From assembly GCA_946414315.1 (NCBI GenBank), contig CAMKNZ010000005.1, positions 43,326-107,325 of the forward strand: a DNA stretch of 64,000 bases. Direction: 5' to 3'. Positions 36,290 to 45,248 of this stretch are shown piece after piece. The notes under the pieces are model-generated. The model was not told where the DNA came from, searched no databases, and saw only the letters and a list, made by a program, of their open reading frames with translations. A program made the translations under genes and the position numbers. This DNA is from an uncultured Clostridia bacterium. GTDB lineage: Bacteria > Bacillota > Clostridia > Christensenellales > Aristaeellaceae. Numbering within the stretch: the stretch's first letter is position 1; each line of letters starts with the position of its first letter.

Positions 36290-38560
36290 ATGACGACCCA
36301 GACCGATCTGAGCCAACTGAGCGCTGTTGCTTCCCGTATCCGTGAAATGCGGGAGATCATGGGCTGGACTCCGGAGGAAATGGCGGAGAAGACCGAGGTC
36401 TCTCCGGCGGAATACCTGCAGTATGAGGCGGGCAGGACAGACATGCCCTTCACCTTCATCTACAAATCCGCCCAGGCGTTCAACATGGAGCTGACCGAGC
36501 TCCTGGAAGGCCATAACGCCCTCCTGTCCACCTACACGGTGACCCGCCGCGGCAAGGGCGAGACCACCGCCAAGGAGGAAGGCATCGCCATTTCGAACCT
36601 GGCCCCGAAGTTCCGGGACAAGGTCGCGGAGCCCTACTGGGTCCGTTATGAATATTCCGAAAAGCAGCAGAACGAGCCGATCCATACCACGACCCACCGC
36701 GGGCAGGAGTTCGACCTGGTGCTTTCCGGCAGCCTGAAGGTGCAGGTCGGCGACCATACCGAAGTCCTGCATGAGGGCGACAGCATCTACTACAATTCCT
36801 CCCTGCCCCATGGCATGATCGCCGTGGACGGCAAGGACTGCGTCTTCCTGGCCATGATCCTGCCGGTGGAAGGCCCCCAGGAGAAGACCGAGTTCGCCGC
36901 CGTGCCCAAGGCCGCGAAGTACGAAGGCCACCTGGTGGCGGAGAAGTTCATCGACGCGAAGGAGGACGAGCAGGGACGGCTCCAGTCCATCTCCTTCCCG
37001 AACGCGGAGACCTTCAACTTCGGCTTCGACATCGTAGACGAGATCGCCCGCCAGTATCCGGACAAGCTGGCCATGCTGTATGTGGACAAGCACCACGAGG
37101 AACGCCGCTTCACCTTCAAGGACGTGAAGGACGCTTCCAACCAGTGCGCGAACTATTTCACCTCCCTGGGCATCAAACGGGGAGACCGGGTCATGCTGGT
37201 GCTCAAGCGCCACTATCAGTTCTGGTTCTCCATGGTCGCCCTGCACAAGCTCGGCGCCATCGCCATCCCCGCCACCAACCAGCTCAAGGAGCATGATTTC
37301 GAATACCGCTTCAACGCCGCCGGCGTGAAGGCGCTCATCTGCACCGCGGACGGCGACACCGCCGAAATCGCGGAGCGCGCCGCCGCCAGGTGCCCCTCCG
37401 TCCAGACCCTGATCATGGTCAACGGACAGCGGGAAGGCTGGCATGACATGAACGCGGAATACCCGCTGTTTACCCGCCGCTATCACCGGCCCCAGGACGC
37501 TTCCTGCGGCAACGATCCGGCCCTGATGTTCTTCACCTCCGGCACCACCGGCAACCCGAAGATGGCCCAGCACCGGCATACCTACGCCCTGGGGCACTAC
37601 GTCACGGCGAAATACTGGCACTGCTGCGAGCGGGACGGCCTGCACCTGACGATCTCCGACACCGGCTGGGGCAAATCCCTGTGGGGCAAGCTCTACGGCC
37701 AGTGGCTGTGCGAGGGCGCGGTATTCATCTACGACTTCGACAAGTTCGACGCCGCGGACATCCTGCCCATGTTCAAAAAGTACAACATCACGACCTTCTG
37801 CGCGCCGCCCACGATGCTGCGCATGTTCATCAAGGTGGACCTGGAGAACTATGACCTCTCTTCCATCCACCACATGACCACCGCCGGCGAGGCGCTGAAC
37901 CCCGAGGTCTTCCGCCAGTTCGAGAAGGCCACCGGCCTGCAGATCATGGAGGGCTTCGGCCAGACTGAGACGACACTGACCATCGGCAACCTTTCCGGCA
38001 CCGTGCCGAAGATCGGCTCCATGGGCAAGGCGAACCCGCAGTACGACGTGGACATCGTGGATCCGGACGGCAACCCCGTCGCGACGGGCGAAGTCGGCGA
38101 GATCGTGATCCGCACGGACAAAAACACCCCCTGCGGCCTCTACCGGGAATACTACCTGGACGAGGAGAAGACGAAGGAAGCCTGGCACGACGGCATGTAC
38201 CACACCGGCGACACCGCCTGGCGGGATGAGGACGGCTACTTCTGGTACGTCTCCCGCATCGACGACGTCATCAAGTCCAGCGGCTACCGCATCGGGCCCT
38301 TCGAAATCGAGAGCGTCATCATGGAGCTGCCCTACGTGCTGGAGTGCGGCGTGTCCGCCGAGCCGGACGAGGTCCGGGGCCAGATCGTCAAGGCTTCCAT
38401 CGTCCTGGTCAAGGGCACCGAAGGCACCGAGGAACTCAAGAAAGAAATACAGAACTACGTCAAGCAGCACACCGCGCCCTACAAGTATCCCCGCAAGATC
38501 GTCTTCCGGGAGGATCTCCCCAAGACCATCTCCGGCAAGATCCAGCGCAACCTGCTGTAA
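36290..38560 (+). CDS. XRE HTH - cupin - AMP-dependent acyl-CoA synthetase fusion
   Basis: VASRIREMREIMGWTPEEMAEKTEVSPAEYLQYE (HTH); GQEFDLVLSGSLKVQVGDHTEVLHEGDSIYYNSSLPHGM (cupin); LMFFTSGTTGNPKMAQH, GFGQTETTLT, DDVIKSSGYRIGPFEIES, PKTISGKIQRN (AMP-binding). Confidence 0.95.
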   Translation: MTTQTDLSQLSAVASRIREMREIMGWTPEEMAEKTEVSPAEYLQYEAGRTDMPFTFIYKSAQAFNMELTELLEGHNALLSTYTVTRRGKGETTAKEEGIAISNLAPKFRDKVAEPYWVRYEYSEKQQNEPIHTTTHRGQEFDLVLSGSLKVQVGDHTEVLHEGDSIYYNSSLPHGMIAVDGKDCVFLAMILPVEGPQEKTEFAAVPKAAKYEGHLVAEKFIDAKEDEQGRLQSISFPNAETFNFGFDIVDEIARQYPDKLAMLYVDKHHEERRFTFKDVKDASNQCANYFTSLGIKRGDRVMLVLKRHYQFWFSMVALHKLGAIAIPATNQLKEHDFEYRFNAAGVKALICTADGDTAEIAERAAARCPSVQTLIMVNGQREGWHDMNAEYPLFTRRYHRPQDASCGNDPALMFFTSGTTGNPKMAQHRHTYALGHYVTAKYWHCCERDGLHLTISDTGWGKSLWGKLYGQWLCEGAVFIYDFDKFDAADILPMFKKYNITTFCAPPTMLRMFIKVDLENYDLSSIHHMTTAGEALNPEVFRQFEKATGLQIMEGFGQTETTLTIGNLSGTVPKIGSMGKANPQYDVDIVDPDGNPVATGEVGEIVIRTDKNTPCGLYREYYLDEEKTKEAWHDGMYHTGDTAWRDEDGYFWYVSRIDDVIKSSGYRIGPFEIESVIMELPYVLECGVSAEPDEVRGQIVKASIVLVKGTEGTEELKKEIQNYVKQHTAPYKYPRKIVFREDLPKTISGKIQRNLL

Positions 38561-38569
38561 AAGCACAAA

Positions 38570-38602
38570 AACAAGCCGGCCCGATCGGGCCGGCTTGTTT
38601 CA
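38570..38602 (+). terminator. Rho-independent terminator
   Basis: AACAAGCCGGCCCGATCGGGCCGGCTTGTT perfect inverted repeat then TTT. Confidence 0.75.
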
Positions 38603-38609
38603 TTTCCCT

Positions 38610-40592
38610 TTACGCGGACATTTTCACAAACTCATCCATGGGCACAGGCCGGGAGAAATAGTACCCCTGCAGGTAGTCGCAGGCGATGTCTTTCATGGCC
38701 CCGGCCATCTCCTCCGTCTCGATGCCTTCCGCGGTGATGGACAGGTTCATCTGCTTGAAGCCCTGGATCAGGGCGGGCAGCAGCACGTCCTTCTGCTTGC
38801 AGTAGCTCCGTACCACGTCCATGTCGATCTTGATGTTCGTGAAGGGATACTGCCGCACGCGGGACAGGTTGGAATAGCCGCTGCCGTAGTCGTCCAGGGA
38901 GAACTGGAAGCCGTTTTCGTGCAGGCCGGTGATCTGGTCCCGCAGGAGGGAGAAGTCGATCATGCTCTGCTCGGTGATCTCCAGGTGGACCATCTCCTGG
39001 TCCACGCCGTATTCCTTCAGGATCGCGCTGAAGCGCTCGGGGATATCCTGGCTCATAAACTGCACCGGGCTCAGGTTAACGTTGATCCACTTGACGCCCA
39101 GGGCTTCCATGTCGTGGTCCCGGATGAACCGGCAGACCTTGGCCAGCACCTGCTCGCCCAGGCGGACGATGTAGCCTTCCTGCTCCGCCATGGAAATGAA
39201 CAGGTCCGGGCGGATCAGCTTGCCGTCCTCGTTCCGCAGCCTCACCAGTGCTTCCGCGGCGACGCGTTTGCCGGTCAGGCAGTCCACCAGCGGCTGGAGG
39301 AACACTTCCAGCTCGTCGTTGTCCAGCGCCTTTTCCAGGCACTTGCGGATGTCCAGCTTCTGGTTGATTTCCTCGATGGAGTCTGTCAGGTTCCGGTGGG
39401 TGTCCGGCTCGGACACGCGGGTCAGCTCGTCCAGGGAGATCATCAGGGTGTTCACCAGCCGGTCGCTGGGGCAGTCCATCAGCTCCGTATCCGCTTCCAC
39501 AAAGGAAACGCTCAGCCGCAGCTCGCCGGCCCCGGTGCTCCAGGGCTGGGCAAAACGGGCGGAGATTTCCTGCTGCAGCGCGGAAAGGTCCGGTTTGTTC
39601 TGGCCCACCACCGCGTAGCAGCCGCTGCGCAGGTAGAAGCTGCTCATCTGGGGGAAGGTCTCGTTCAGGTACCGGTTGATGCCGATCAGCGCCGCATCCA
39701 TCTGCTTGCCGCCGAAGATCTCCCGGTGCTCGTTGTAGTTCTGGATCGTGAAGCCCAGTACCCGGCAGGGGCGCCGGCGCCGGTGGCATTCCGCCAGCAG
39801 CGCCTGGAAGGCGGGCAGGTTATAGACGTAGCCCCGCTCGCTCAGGAACAGGTCCGGATTCAGGAACGAGATGAAGATCACGATGATCGCCATCAGGCAG
39901 AACATGTTCATGACCACAAAGTTAGGCAGCAGGAAACGCGCCAGTGTGCCTGCGATCAGCATGGCCTGGATTGCCAGCAGGCTGATGATCTCGTGGCGGC
40001 TCAGCTCCCGCCAGTGGCGGAGTACCGCGATGATGGCGAAGATGGCATAGTCGCATTCGCAGCTGTACAGGATCCAGTACAGCGGGCCGGCGTGGAAACC
40101 GCCGTCGATCCAGAACAGCCAGTGGGTCAGCGCCGTCGTCAGGGCGATGGCCACGCAGGGCACGTAGGCGATGGGCGCCAGGACGTGAAGCTTCGAGCGG
40201 ATCAGCACCCGGGCGTCCAGCACGCTGACCGTGAAGACGAAGAACATATAAGGCCGGATAAAAGCAAAAATAAAAAACAGCGTGTTGAAGATCCACAGGA
40301 GCAGCGGGTCGTGTTCAACCCACGTCTCGTTCAGCCGCATGGAAACGCACTCAAAGATCTCCGTACAGATATCGATGACCAGGATGGCGAGGAAAGCTCG
40401 GTTCAGGCGGATCGGAAGCCTCGGCCGGAAAAAATAATAGCCCATGATAACGATCAGCACCAGCATGCTGGGTACGATAAAGCTGTAGTTCATTTTGCCA
40501 GTGTTCACCTTTCCCCGTCGGGGACCTTTCATATGAATTTTTACCGGGGGCTTTTGATGCGCGTGAGAGAGATATGAAGAAACGTTACGCAA
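38610..40592 (-). CDS. Membrane EAL-domain (c-di-GMP phosphodiesterase) protein with degenerate GGDEF
   Basis: N-terminal multi-TM region; AEALVRL, WINVNLSPVQF, HLEITEQSMIDF, SLDDYGSGYSNLS, TAEGIETEE. Start codon uncertain. Confidence 0.9.
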   Translation of the reverse strand: MRNVSSYLSHAHQKPPVKIHMKGPRRGKVNTGKMNYSFIVPSMLVLIVIMGYYFFRPRLPIRLNRAFLAILVIDICTEIFECVSMRLNETWVEHDPLLLWIFNTLFFIFAFIRPYMFFVFTVSVLDARVLIRSKLHVLAPIAYVPCVAIALTTALTHWLFWIDGGFHAGPLYWILYSCECDYAIFAIIAVLRHWRELSRHEIISLLAIQAMLIAGTLARFLLPNFVVMNMFCLMAIIVIFISFLNPDLFLSERGYVYNLPAFQALLAECHRRRRPCRVLGFTIQNYNEHREIFGGKQMDAALIGINRYLNETFPQMSSFYLRSGCYAVVGQNKPDLSALQQEISARFAQPWSTGAGELRLSVSFVEADTELMDCPSDRLVNTLMISLDELTRVSEPDTHRNLTDSIEEINQKLDIRKCLEKALDNDELEVFLQPLVDCLTGKRVAAEALVRLRNEDGKLIRPDLFISMAEQEGYIVRLGEQVLAKVCRFIRDHDMEALGVKWINVNLSPVQFMSQDIPERFSAILKEYGVDQEMVHLEITEQSMIDFSLLRDQITGLHENGFQFSLDDYGSGYSNLSRVRQYPFTNIKIDMDVVRSYCKQKDVLLPALIQGFKQMNLSITAEGIETEEMAGAMKDIACDYLQGYYFSRPVPMDEFVKMSA

Positions 40593-40826
40593 CTTGACCG
40601 GACAAATATATCATAAGGTTACATGATATGTAAAGTACTTTTTCTGCATGTGTCTTTTGGTACCCTGCACCCCTTGATCCGTAACGTTTTTGTGACATTC
40701 CGCCCTTTTTCCGGATACAGGACACATCCTTATTTTTCAACGCTTCCAGCGATTTCCAAAAAAAGGAAATTGGCAAAAAAGCGCAAAAAAATTTTTTACA
40801 GGAAAACACAAATTTTGAAACAGAAA

Positions 40827-40860
40827 TGAAAAAACCGGCAGCGGACGGATCCGCTGCCGG
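40827..40860 (-). terminator. Rho-independent terminator (minus strand)
   Basis: CCGGCAGCGGA-tccg-TCCGCTGCCGG followed by TTTTTT on the minus strand. Confidence 0.75.
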
Positions 40861-40975
40861 AGAGAACGGCCTGAATACAGTTCCCGCACCGGTTTGTTCA
40901 GCAGGAGCAGGACCACGGTGACCGCGAAGGCCGGGGCGCAGACAAAGAGCAGCGCGGCCGCGCTGCTCTTCCTGT
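40861..40975 (-). pseudogene. Possible 3' remnant of a membrane protein gene
   Basis: Minus-strand frame reads ...SSAAALLFVCAPAFAVTVVLLLLNKPVRELYSGRSLRQ (TM helix plus basic tail) with no start codon or upstream gene, just before the terminator. Confidence 0.4.
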
Positions 40976-40984
40976 AACTGTGTT

Positions 40985-42586
40985 TTACCGCTTAAACTGC
41001 GAAACGAATTTCCAGGCGTTTTCGACGCTGTGCTCGCGGCATTCATGCTGCTGGCCGCTGACGCCGGCGAAGGCCGTGCGGATGACGCCGTCCTCGCTCT
41101 CGTAATAGTGGACGGTGAGGACGCTGCCACGGGAAGGATCCGGGATCTTCTCGATTTTGTCGCCCGGGACGACCCATTTAGGCTCCTCCCAGCTGTCCTT
41201 CTGTTCGACGGAAGCGTTTTTGAAGGCTTCCGCCTTTTTCAGTTTGTTGACCTCGGCCACATACTGTACGCGCTCGAGGCAGGTGGGCGCCTGGAAGGGA
41301 AGCTCTGGCAGGGGGGATTCCTCGCCGCCGGAATAGAAGACGGGTTTGGCGACGGTCTTGTTCAGCCTGTCCGTCACGGGCTTGCCGAAGAAGGTGGTGT
41401 ACACCGGGAACAGGGCGCTGCAGGGCATGAAGCCGGCGAACACGTCCGGGTATTCCTGGTAGCAGTCCCAGGTCTTGCCGCTGCCCATGGAGAAGCCGGA
41501 GGCGTAGATCCGGTCCCCGTCGATGTTGTACCGCTTCTTCAGCTCGCCGATCAGCTCCACCGCCTCGGTGGCGGTCACGTCCATGTGGTTCTCCACGGAG
41601 ACGAAGAGGAAGCCGTACTTGTGGGCGACTTCCCACCACCCGGCCACATAGGTCAGGTACATGGAGCTGTCGCCGCCGCCGTGGAAGCCCACGACCATGG
41701 GCGCCGGGCCCTTGTCGAAGATATCGTTGTTGTAGTAAGCGAAGTAGCCGACCTTGTGGGTGGGCTCGTCCTTGTATTTGCCCACGTTGTCCGGGGAGGT
41801 CTTCACGGTGTAGCTGCCCGCGTCCTCGGTCATGCCCAGGGCCGGGAAGTCCGGTTCGTATTCGATCTTTCCGCACCACATTTTGAACTTTTTCACGAAG
41901 GCGTGGAAGTCTTTTTCATATTCGGCCTTTTCCTTGATGAGCAGGTGCTCGCAGCCCTCAAAGGCCTTGTTGGTCTCCGCGCTGTTGCCCGCGCTGAGGA
42001 CGGCGATGTCCTTCCGCTGCACGTCCGGTACCATGCTCAGTTTTTCCATGGAGCACATGGCCGGGGTGATCTCGCCGGGTCCCCACAGGTATTCGCCCTG
42101 CAGGGTCTTCAGCAGGTTCTTCGCCACATAGTCGGCGGAAGCGCCGAAGGAATAGATGTCCGCGCGGAAGATCGCGCCGCGGACGAAGTAGCCCTTGAAC
42201 TGCTTCGCGAAGAAGTCGTAGTTCTCCACGATGCCGTCTTTGTAGACCACGATCATTTTGATCTCGGCGATCACCGCGGCGTAGAGGCTCTCGTCCTCGG
42301 CCGCCCAGCCGCCTTCCTTCGTCGGGTAGACGAAGAGGACGCTGGTGTCAAAGTCCGCCGCGATCTTTTCCAGGCCTGTCTCCCTGGCGAAGCGCACCGC
42401 GCTGTCCATGTCCTGCCTGTTTTCCTCGAACACCAGCAGGCACGGCGCCCGGAAACCGTAGTTGTTCACCTGGCCGTCCAGGCTGTTGTCCGGCACGTAG
42501 GCTTTCAGTTCAAACTTGTCAAAGGTATGCTCCCAGCATTTTCCGCCGGGGATCTCCCGCACCTGCGGTCTTTCCATCATGGGCAT
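40985..42586 (-). CDS. PHB depolymerase/esterase-like alpha/beta hydrolase
   Basis: PAPMVVGFHGGGDSSMYL; RIYASGFSMGSGKTWDCYQEYPDVFAGFMPCSAL; SD aggagg before ATG at 42586. Confidence 0.8.
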   Translation of the reverse strand: MPMMERPQVREIPGGKCWEHTFDKFELKAYVPDNSLDGQVNNYGFRAPCLLVFEENRQDMDSAVRFARETGLEKIAADFDTSVLFVYPTKEGGWAAEDESLYAAVIAEIKMIVVYKDGIVENYDFFAKQFKGYFVRGAIFRADIYSFGASADYVAKNLLKTLQGEYLWGPGEITPAMCSMEKLSMVPDVQRKDIAVLSAGNSAETNKAFEGCEHLLIKEKAEYEKDFHAFVKKFKMWCGKIEYEPDFPALGMTEDAGSYTVKTSPDNVGKYKDEPTHKVGYFAYYNNDIFDKGPAPMVVGFHGGGDSSMYLTYVAGWWEVAHKYGFLFVSVENHMDVTATEAVELIGELKKRYNIDGDRIYASGFSMGSGKTWDCYQEYPDVFAGFMPCSALFPVYTTFFGKPVTDRLNKTVAKPVFYSGGEESPLPELPFQAPTCLERVQYVAEVNKLKKAEAFKNASVEQKDSWEEPKWVVPGDKIEKIPDPSRGSVLTVHYYESEDGVIRTAFAGVSGQQHECREHSVENAWKFVSQFKR

Positions 42587-42684
42587 AAGCGGCGTCCTCC
42601 TTTTTTTCTGTAACAACAGTGTACCACAAAATTGTACGGACAAAAAGGGAAGCAGAAAAAATATTATGAATTTTTAATGATGCA

Positions 42685-44187
42685 TTACGAATTGCTTGTT
42701 TCTTCCGTTTCCAGTCTCCTGACAACTTCCCCGACGCACCCTGCCGTGTCCCCGGCGGTCATGCTGACGGAGCCGCTGCGGCGCTGGGCCAGTTCCCCGG
42801 CTTTGTCGTTGATATACGCCGCGGCTGCGGCCGCTTCCAGGGGTTCCGCCACGGCGGCGGCGGCCGCCAGGATGCCGCTGAGCACGTCGCCGCTGCCGGC
42901 GGTGGCCATGCCGGGGCAGCCGGCGTCCACGATCCGGGTCCGGGCGCCGTCGGTGACGACCGTGGCCGGGCCCTTCAGGAGTACCACGGCGCCGGTCTCC
43001 TTCGCGTACGCTTCGGCGTAGCCGGCGGGGCTGTCCAGGATTTCCGGGATCTCCAGCCCCGTAAGCCGGGAGAATTCCTTGATATGCGGGGTCAGGACCA
43101 GCCGGCAGGCGGCGCGGCGGATGGTTTCCGTGTCCATCCGGGAGAGCAGGGTCAGCCCGTCCGCGTCCACGATGAGGGTGCCTTTGTAGTTTTCCAGCAG
43201 CCAGGCGAGGGCTTTCGCGGCGCCTTCCCCCGTGCCGATCCCCATGCCGAAGGCGGCGGTCCGGACATTCCCGGTCAGTTCCGCGAACTGCTTTTCGTCA
43301 AAGACGATTTCGCTCCCGTCGTCGGCCAGGGGGAACACGGTGCTCTCCAGCACCGCGGGGGCCACCACCGGCCAGAGGACGTCCGGCACGGCCAGTTTCA
43401 CCACGCCGGCGCCGCTGCGCATGGCAGCGCCGGCCATGCCGGCCAGGCGGATGGCCCCGCTGTATTTTTTGCTGCCGCCGACCAGGGCGGTGTAGCCGTA
43501 AGTACCCTTATGGGCGTTGTTCGCCCGAGGGCGGAAGAGGGGATACAGGTCCGCTTCCTCCGTCAGGCCCATATGTTCGTCCACCGGCCGGATGCCGATG
43601 TCGCAGTTGGCCTTTGCCTTCATCACGTCCTTGGCCATGTTCAGGAAATGGCCCGGCTGGAAGGAACCCACGGAGACCGTCAGGTCCGACCGGACGCATT
43701 TCTCCGCCATGCCGCTGTCGCCGTTCAGCCCGCTGTTGATGTCCACGGAGACCACATACGCGCTGCTTTCGTTGATGCGGTCGATGGCTTCCGCCGCGGC
43801 ACCGTTCACCTCTCCGTGGAACCCGGTGCCGAAGATGCAGTCCACGATTGTGCCGAAGCCGGCCAGCGCCATGCCGCTTTCCCACATCCGCACCGGCACG
43901 CCGGCTTCCCGGCATTCGGTGAGGTAATAGGCGCCGTCTTCGGAATAGCGGTCGAAGAGAAGGATCACCTCGCAGGGGATCCCGGCGGCCTGCAGGAGCC
44001 CGGCGATGACATAGCCGTCGCCGGCGTTGTTGCCGCTGCCGCAGACGACCGCCACCGGGGGTTTCCAGTCCACCTGTTCGAAGATGGCTTTCCCTGCCCG
44101 GAACATCAGCTCCAGGCCGGGGACGCCGCCGGCGATGGTACGGGCGTCGCTTTTTCGCATGGCTTCCACGGAAAGGATCGGGATCAA
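42685..44187 (-). CDS. nnrD/nnrE: Bifunctional NAD(P)HX epimerase/dehydratase
   Basis: VVCGSGNNAGDGYVIAGLLQ (YjeF_N); HKGTYGYTALVGGSKKYSGAIRLAGMAAM-type region; GCPGMATAGSGDVLSGILAA. Confidence 0.93.
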   Translation of the reverse strand: MIPILSVEAMRKSDARTIAGGVPGLELMFRAGKAIFEQVDWKPPVAVVCGSGNNAGDGYVIAGLLQAAGIPCEVILLFDRYSEDGAYYLTECREAGVPVRMWESGMALAGFGTIVDCIFGTGFHGEVNGAAAEAIDRINESSAYVVSVDINSGLNGDSGMAEKCVRSDLTVSVGSFQPGHFLNMAKDVMKAKANCDIGIRPVDEHMGLTEEADLYPLFRPRANNAHKGTYGYTALVGGSKKYSGAIRLAGMAGAAMRSGAGVVKLAVPDVLWPVVAPAVLESTVFPLADDGSEIVFDEKQFAELTGNVRTAAFGMGIGTGEGAAKALAWLLENYKGTLIVDADGLTLLSRMDTETIRRAACRLVLTPHIKEFSRLTGLEIPEILDSPAGYAEAYAKETGAVVLLKGPATVVTDGARTRIVDAGCPGMATAGSGDVLSGILAAAAAVAEPLEAAAAAAYINDKAGELAQRRSGSVSMTAGDTAGCVGEVVRRLETEETSNS

Positions 44188-44323
44188 GACGACCAGCCTC
44201 CTTTGTCTGCCTTACAGTATATACCTTCACGGGGGCAAACTCAATGAGACAAAAACCGGCAGCCCGGGTGATCCCGGGCTGCCTTTATCTGTATCCGCCC
44301 CGTCGTTTCCGTTATTGCGACGA

Positions 44324-44713
44324 TCAGGCGTTGAAGGTCCGGTAAGCCGGCGCTTCAGTGATTTCGGTCTCCACGGCGGTGCCGTCGACGCGGCCGGCGC
44401 TCTCACGGCTTTCTTCCGCGGCGGCCCTGTTCCTCCTGTGGGTCCGGAAGTACCAGACCAGGCCCATGGCGACGCCGAGGGCGAAGCCCCGGGAAGAAAC
44501 GAGGGCGCGGATCAGACGCGGCAGGAAGCGCGCCAGGCCGGAGATGACAGAGGCCAGGATCATGACGGCGGCGCCGGCCACTCCGCAGAGGGCCTCGGCG
44601 AAGATCACACCGAAGAACAGGAGACCGACGATGCCCAGGAAGATGCCCGGGCGGAATCCTCTGTGCCTTGTGTTCCGGCCACGAGGATCCATGTTCCAGT
44701 TGTAGCGATACAT
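44324..44713 (-). CDS. Hypothetical small membrane protein
   Basis: FLGIVGLLFFGVIFAEALCGVAGAAVMILASVISGLARFLPRLI; SD aaaggagg. Confidence 0.7.
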   Translation of the reverse strand: MYRYNWNMDPRGRNTRHRGFRPGIFLGIVGLLFFGVIFAEALCGVAGAAVMILASVISGLARFLPRLIRALVSSRGFALGVAMGLVWYFRTHRRNRAAAEESRESAGRVDGTAVETEITEAPAYRTFNA

Positions 44714-44839
44714 TGTTCGGATCCTCCTTTACGTCCATTCAGCGAAGGGGTTATTCCCTTGCTGTGAGGATATCTTAGCATCGGAGGACCGGGGAATACA
44801 GGGATGAAAGGTGAAAAATAAGCAGGGTTATTTTTCCCT

Positions 44840-45169
44840 TCAGGCGGTCAGCTGCCTGCCCATCATCCAGTTTTCGGAATAGTCCAGGTAGTCCCGGCAG
44901 AACTGCTGGTAGTCGTTGAAGCCCAGCAGGTTCATCTTGTTCGGCAGGCGGCCCAGGGCCTTCAGGAAGCCGTCCCGGTGCCAGGGCAGCACCCGGCAGA
45001 CAACCAGGCGGTAGTCATTGACCGGGTTGACGAATTCCTGTTCATATTTCACGGCCACGTTCTCCCGCTCGAACAGGGAATCCGCCAGGTGGTCTTCCAG
45101 GTCGAAATAGGCGTACCGGCAGTACAGCGACGGGGACCGGGTGATGTTGATCCAGTTCTTCTGTTCCAT
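44840..45169 (-). CDS. Hypothetical protein, 109 aa
   Basis: MEQKNWINITRSPSLYCRYAYFDLEDHLADSLFERENVAVKYEQEF; SD gaggagg. Confidence 0.75.
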   Translation of the reverse strand: MEQKNWINITRSPSLYCRYAYFDLEDHLADSLFERENVAVKYEQEFVNPVNDYRLVVCRVLPWHRDGFLKALGRLPNKMNLLGFNDYQQFCRDYLDYSENWMMGRQLTA

Positions 45170-45198
45170 GTTTCATATCCTCCTCAGTACCGTGGGAT

Positions 45199-45248
45199 CT
45201 CTCGGTATCCCTATCGTACTCCGGAGGATGATGAAAAAATGCAGCATC
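45199..45248 (-). repeat. 50-bp dispersed element, copy A
   Basis: Minus strand GATGCTGCATTTTTTCATCATCCTCCGGAGTACGATAGGGATACCGAGAG; 41/50 identical by eye to copy B. Confidence 0.8.

Noticed and set aside
36089-38566. 825-aa minus-strand ORF opposite the acyl-CoA synthetase
   Set aside because: Antisense GC-codon artefact, no recognisable domain; it even covers the T-box leader.
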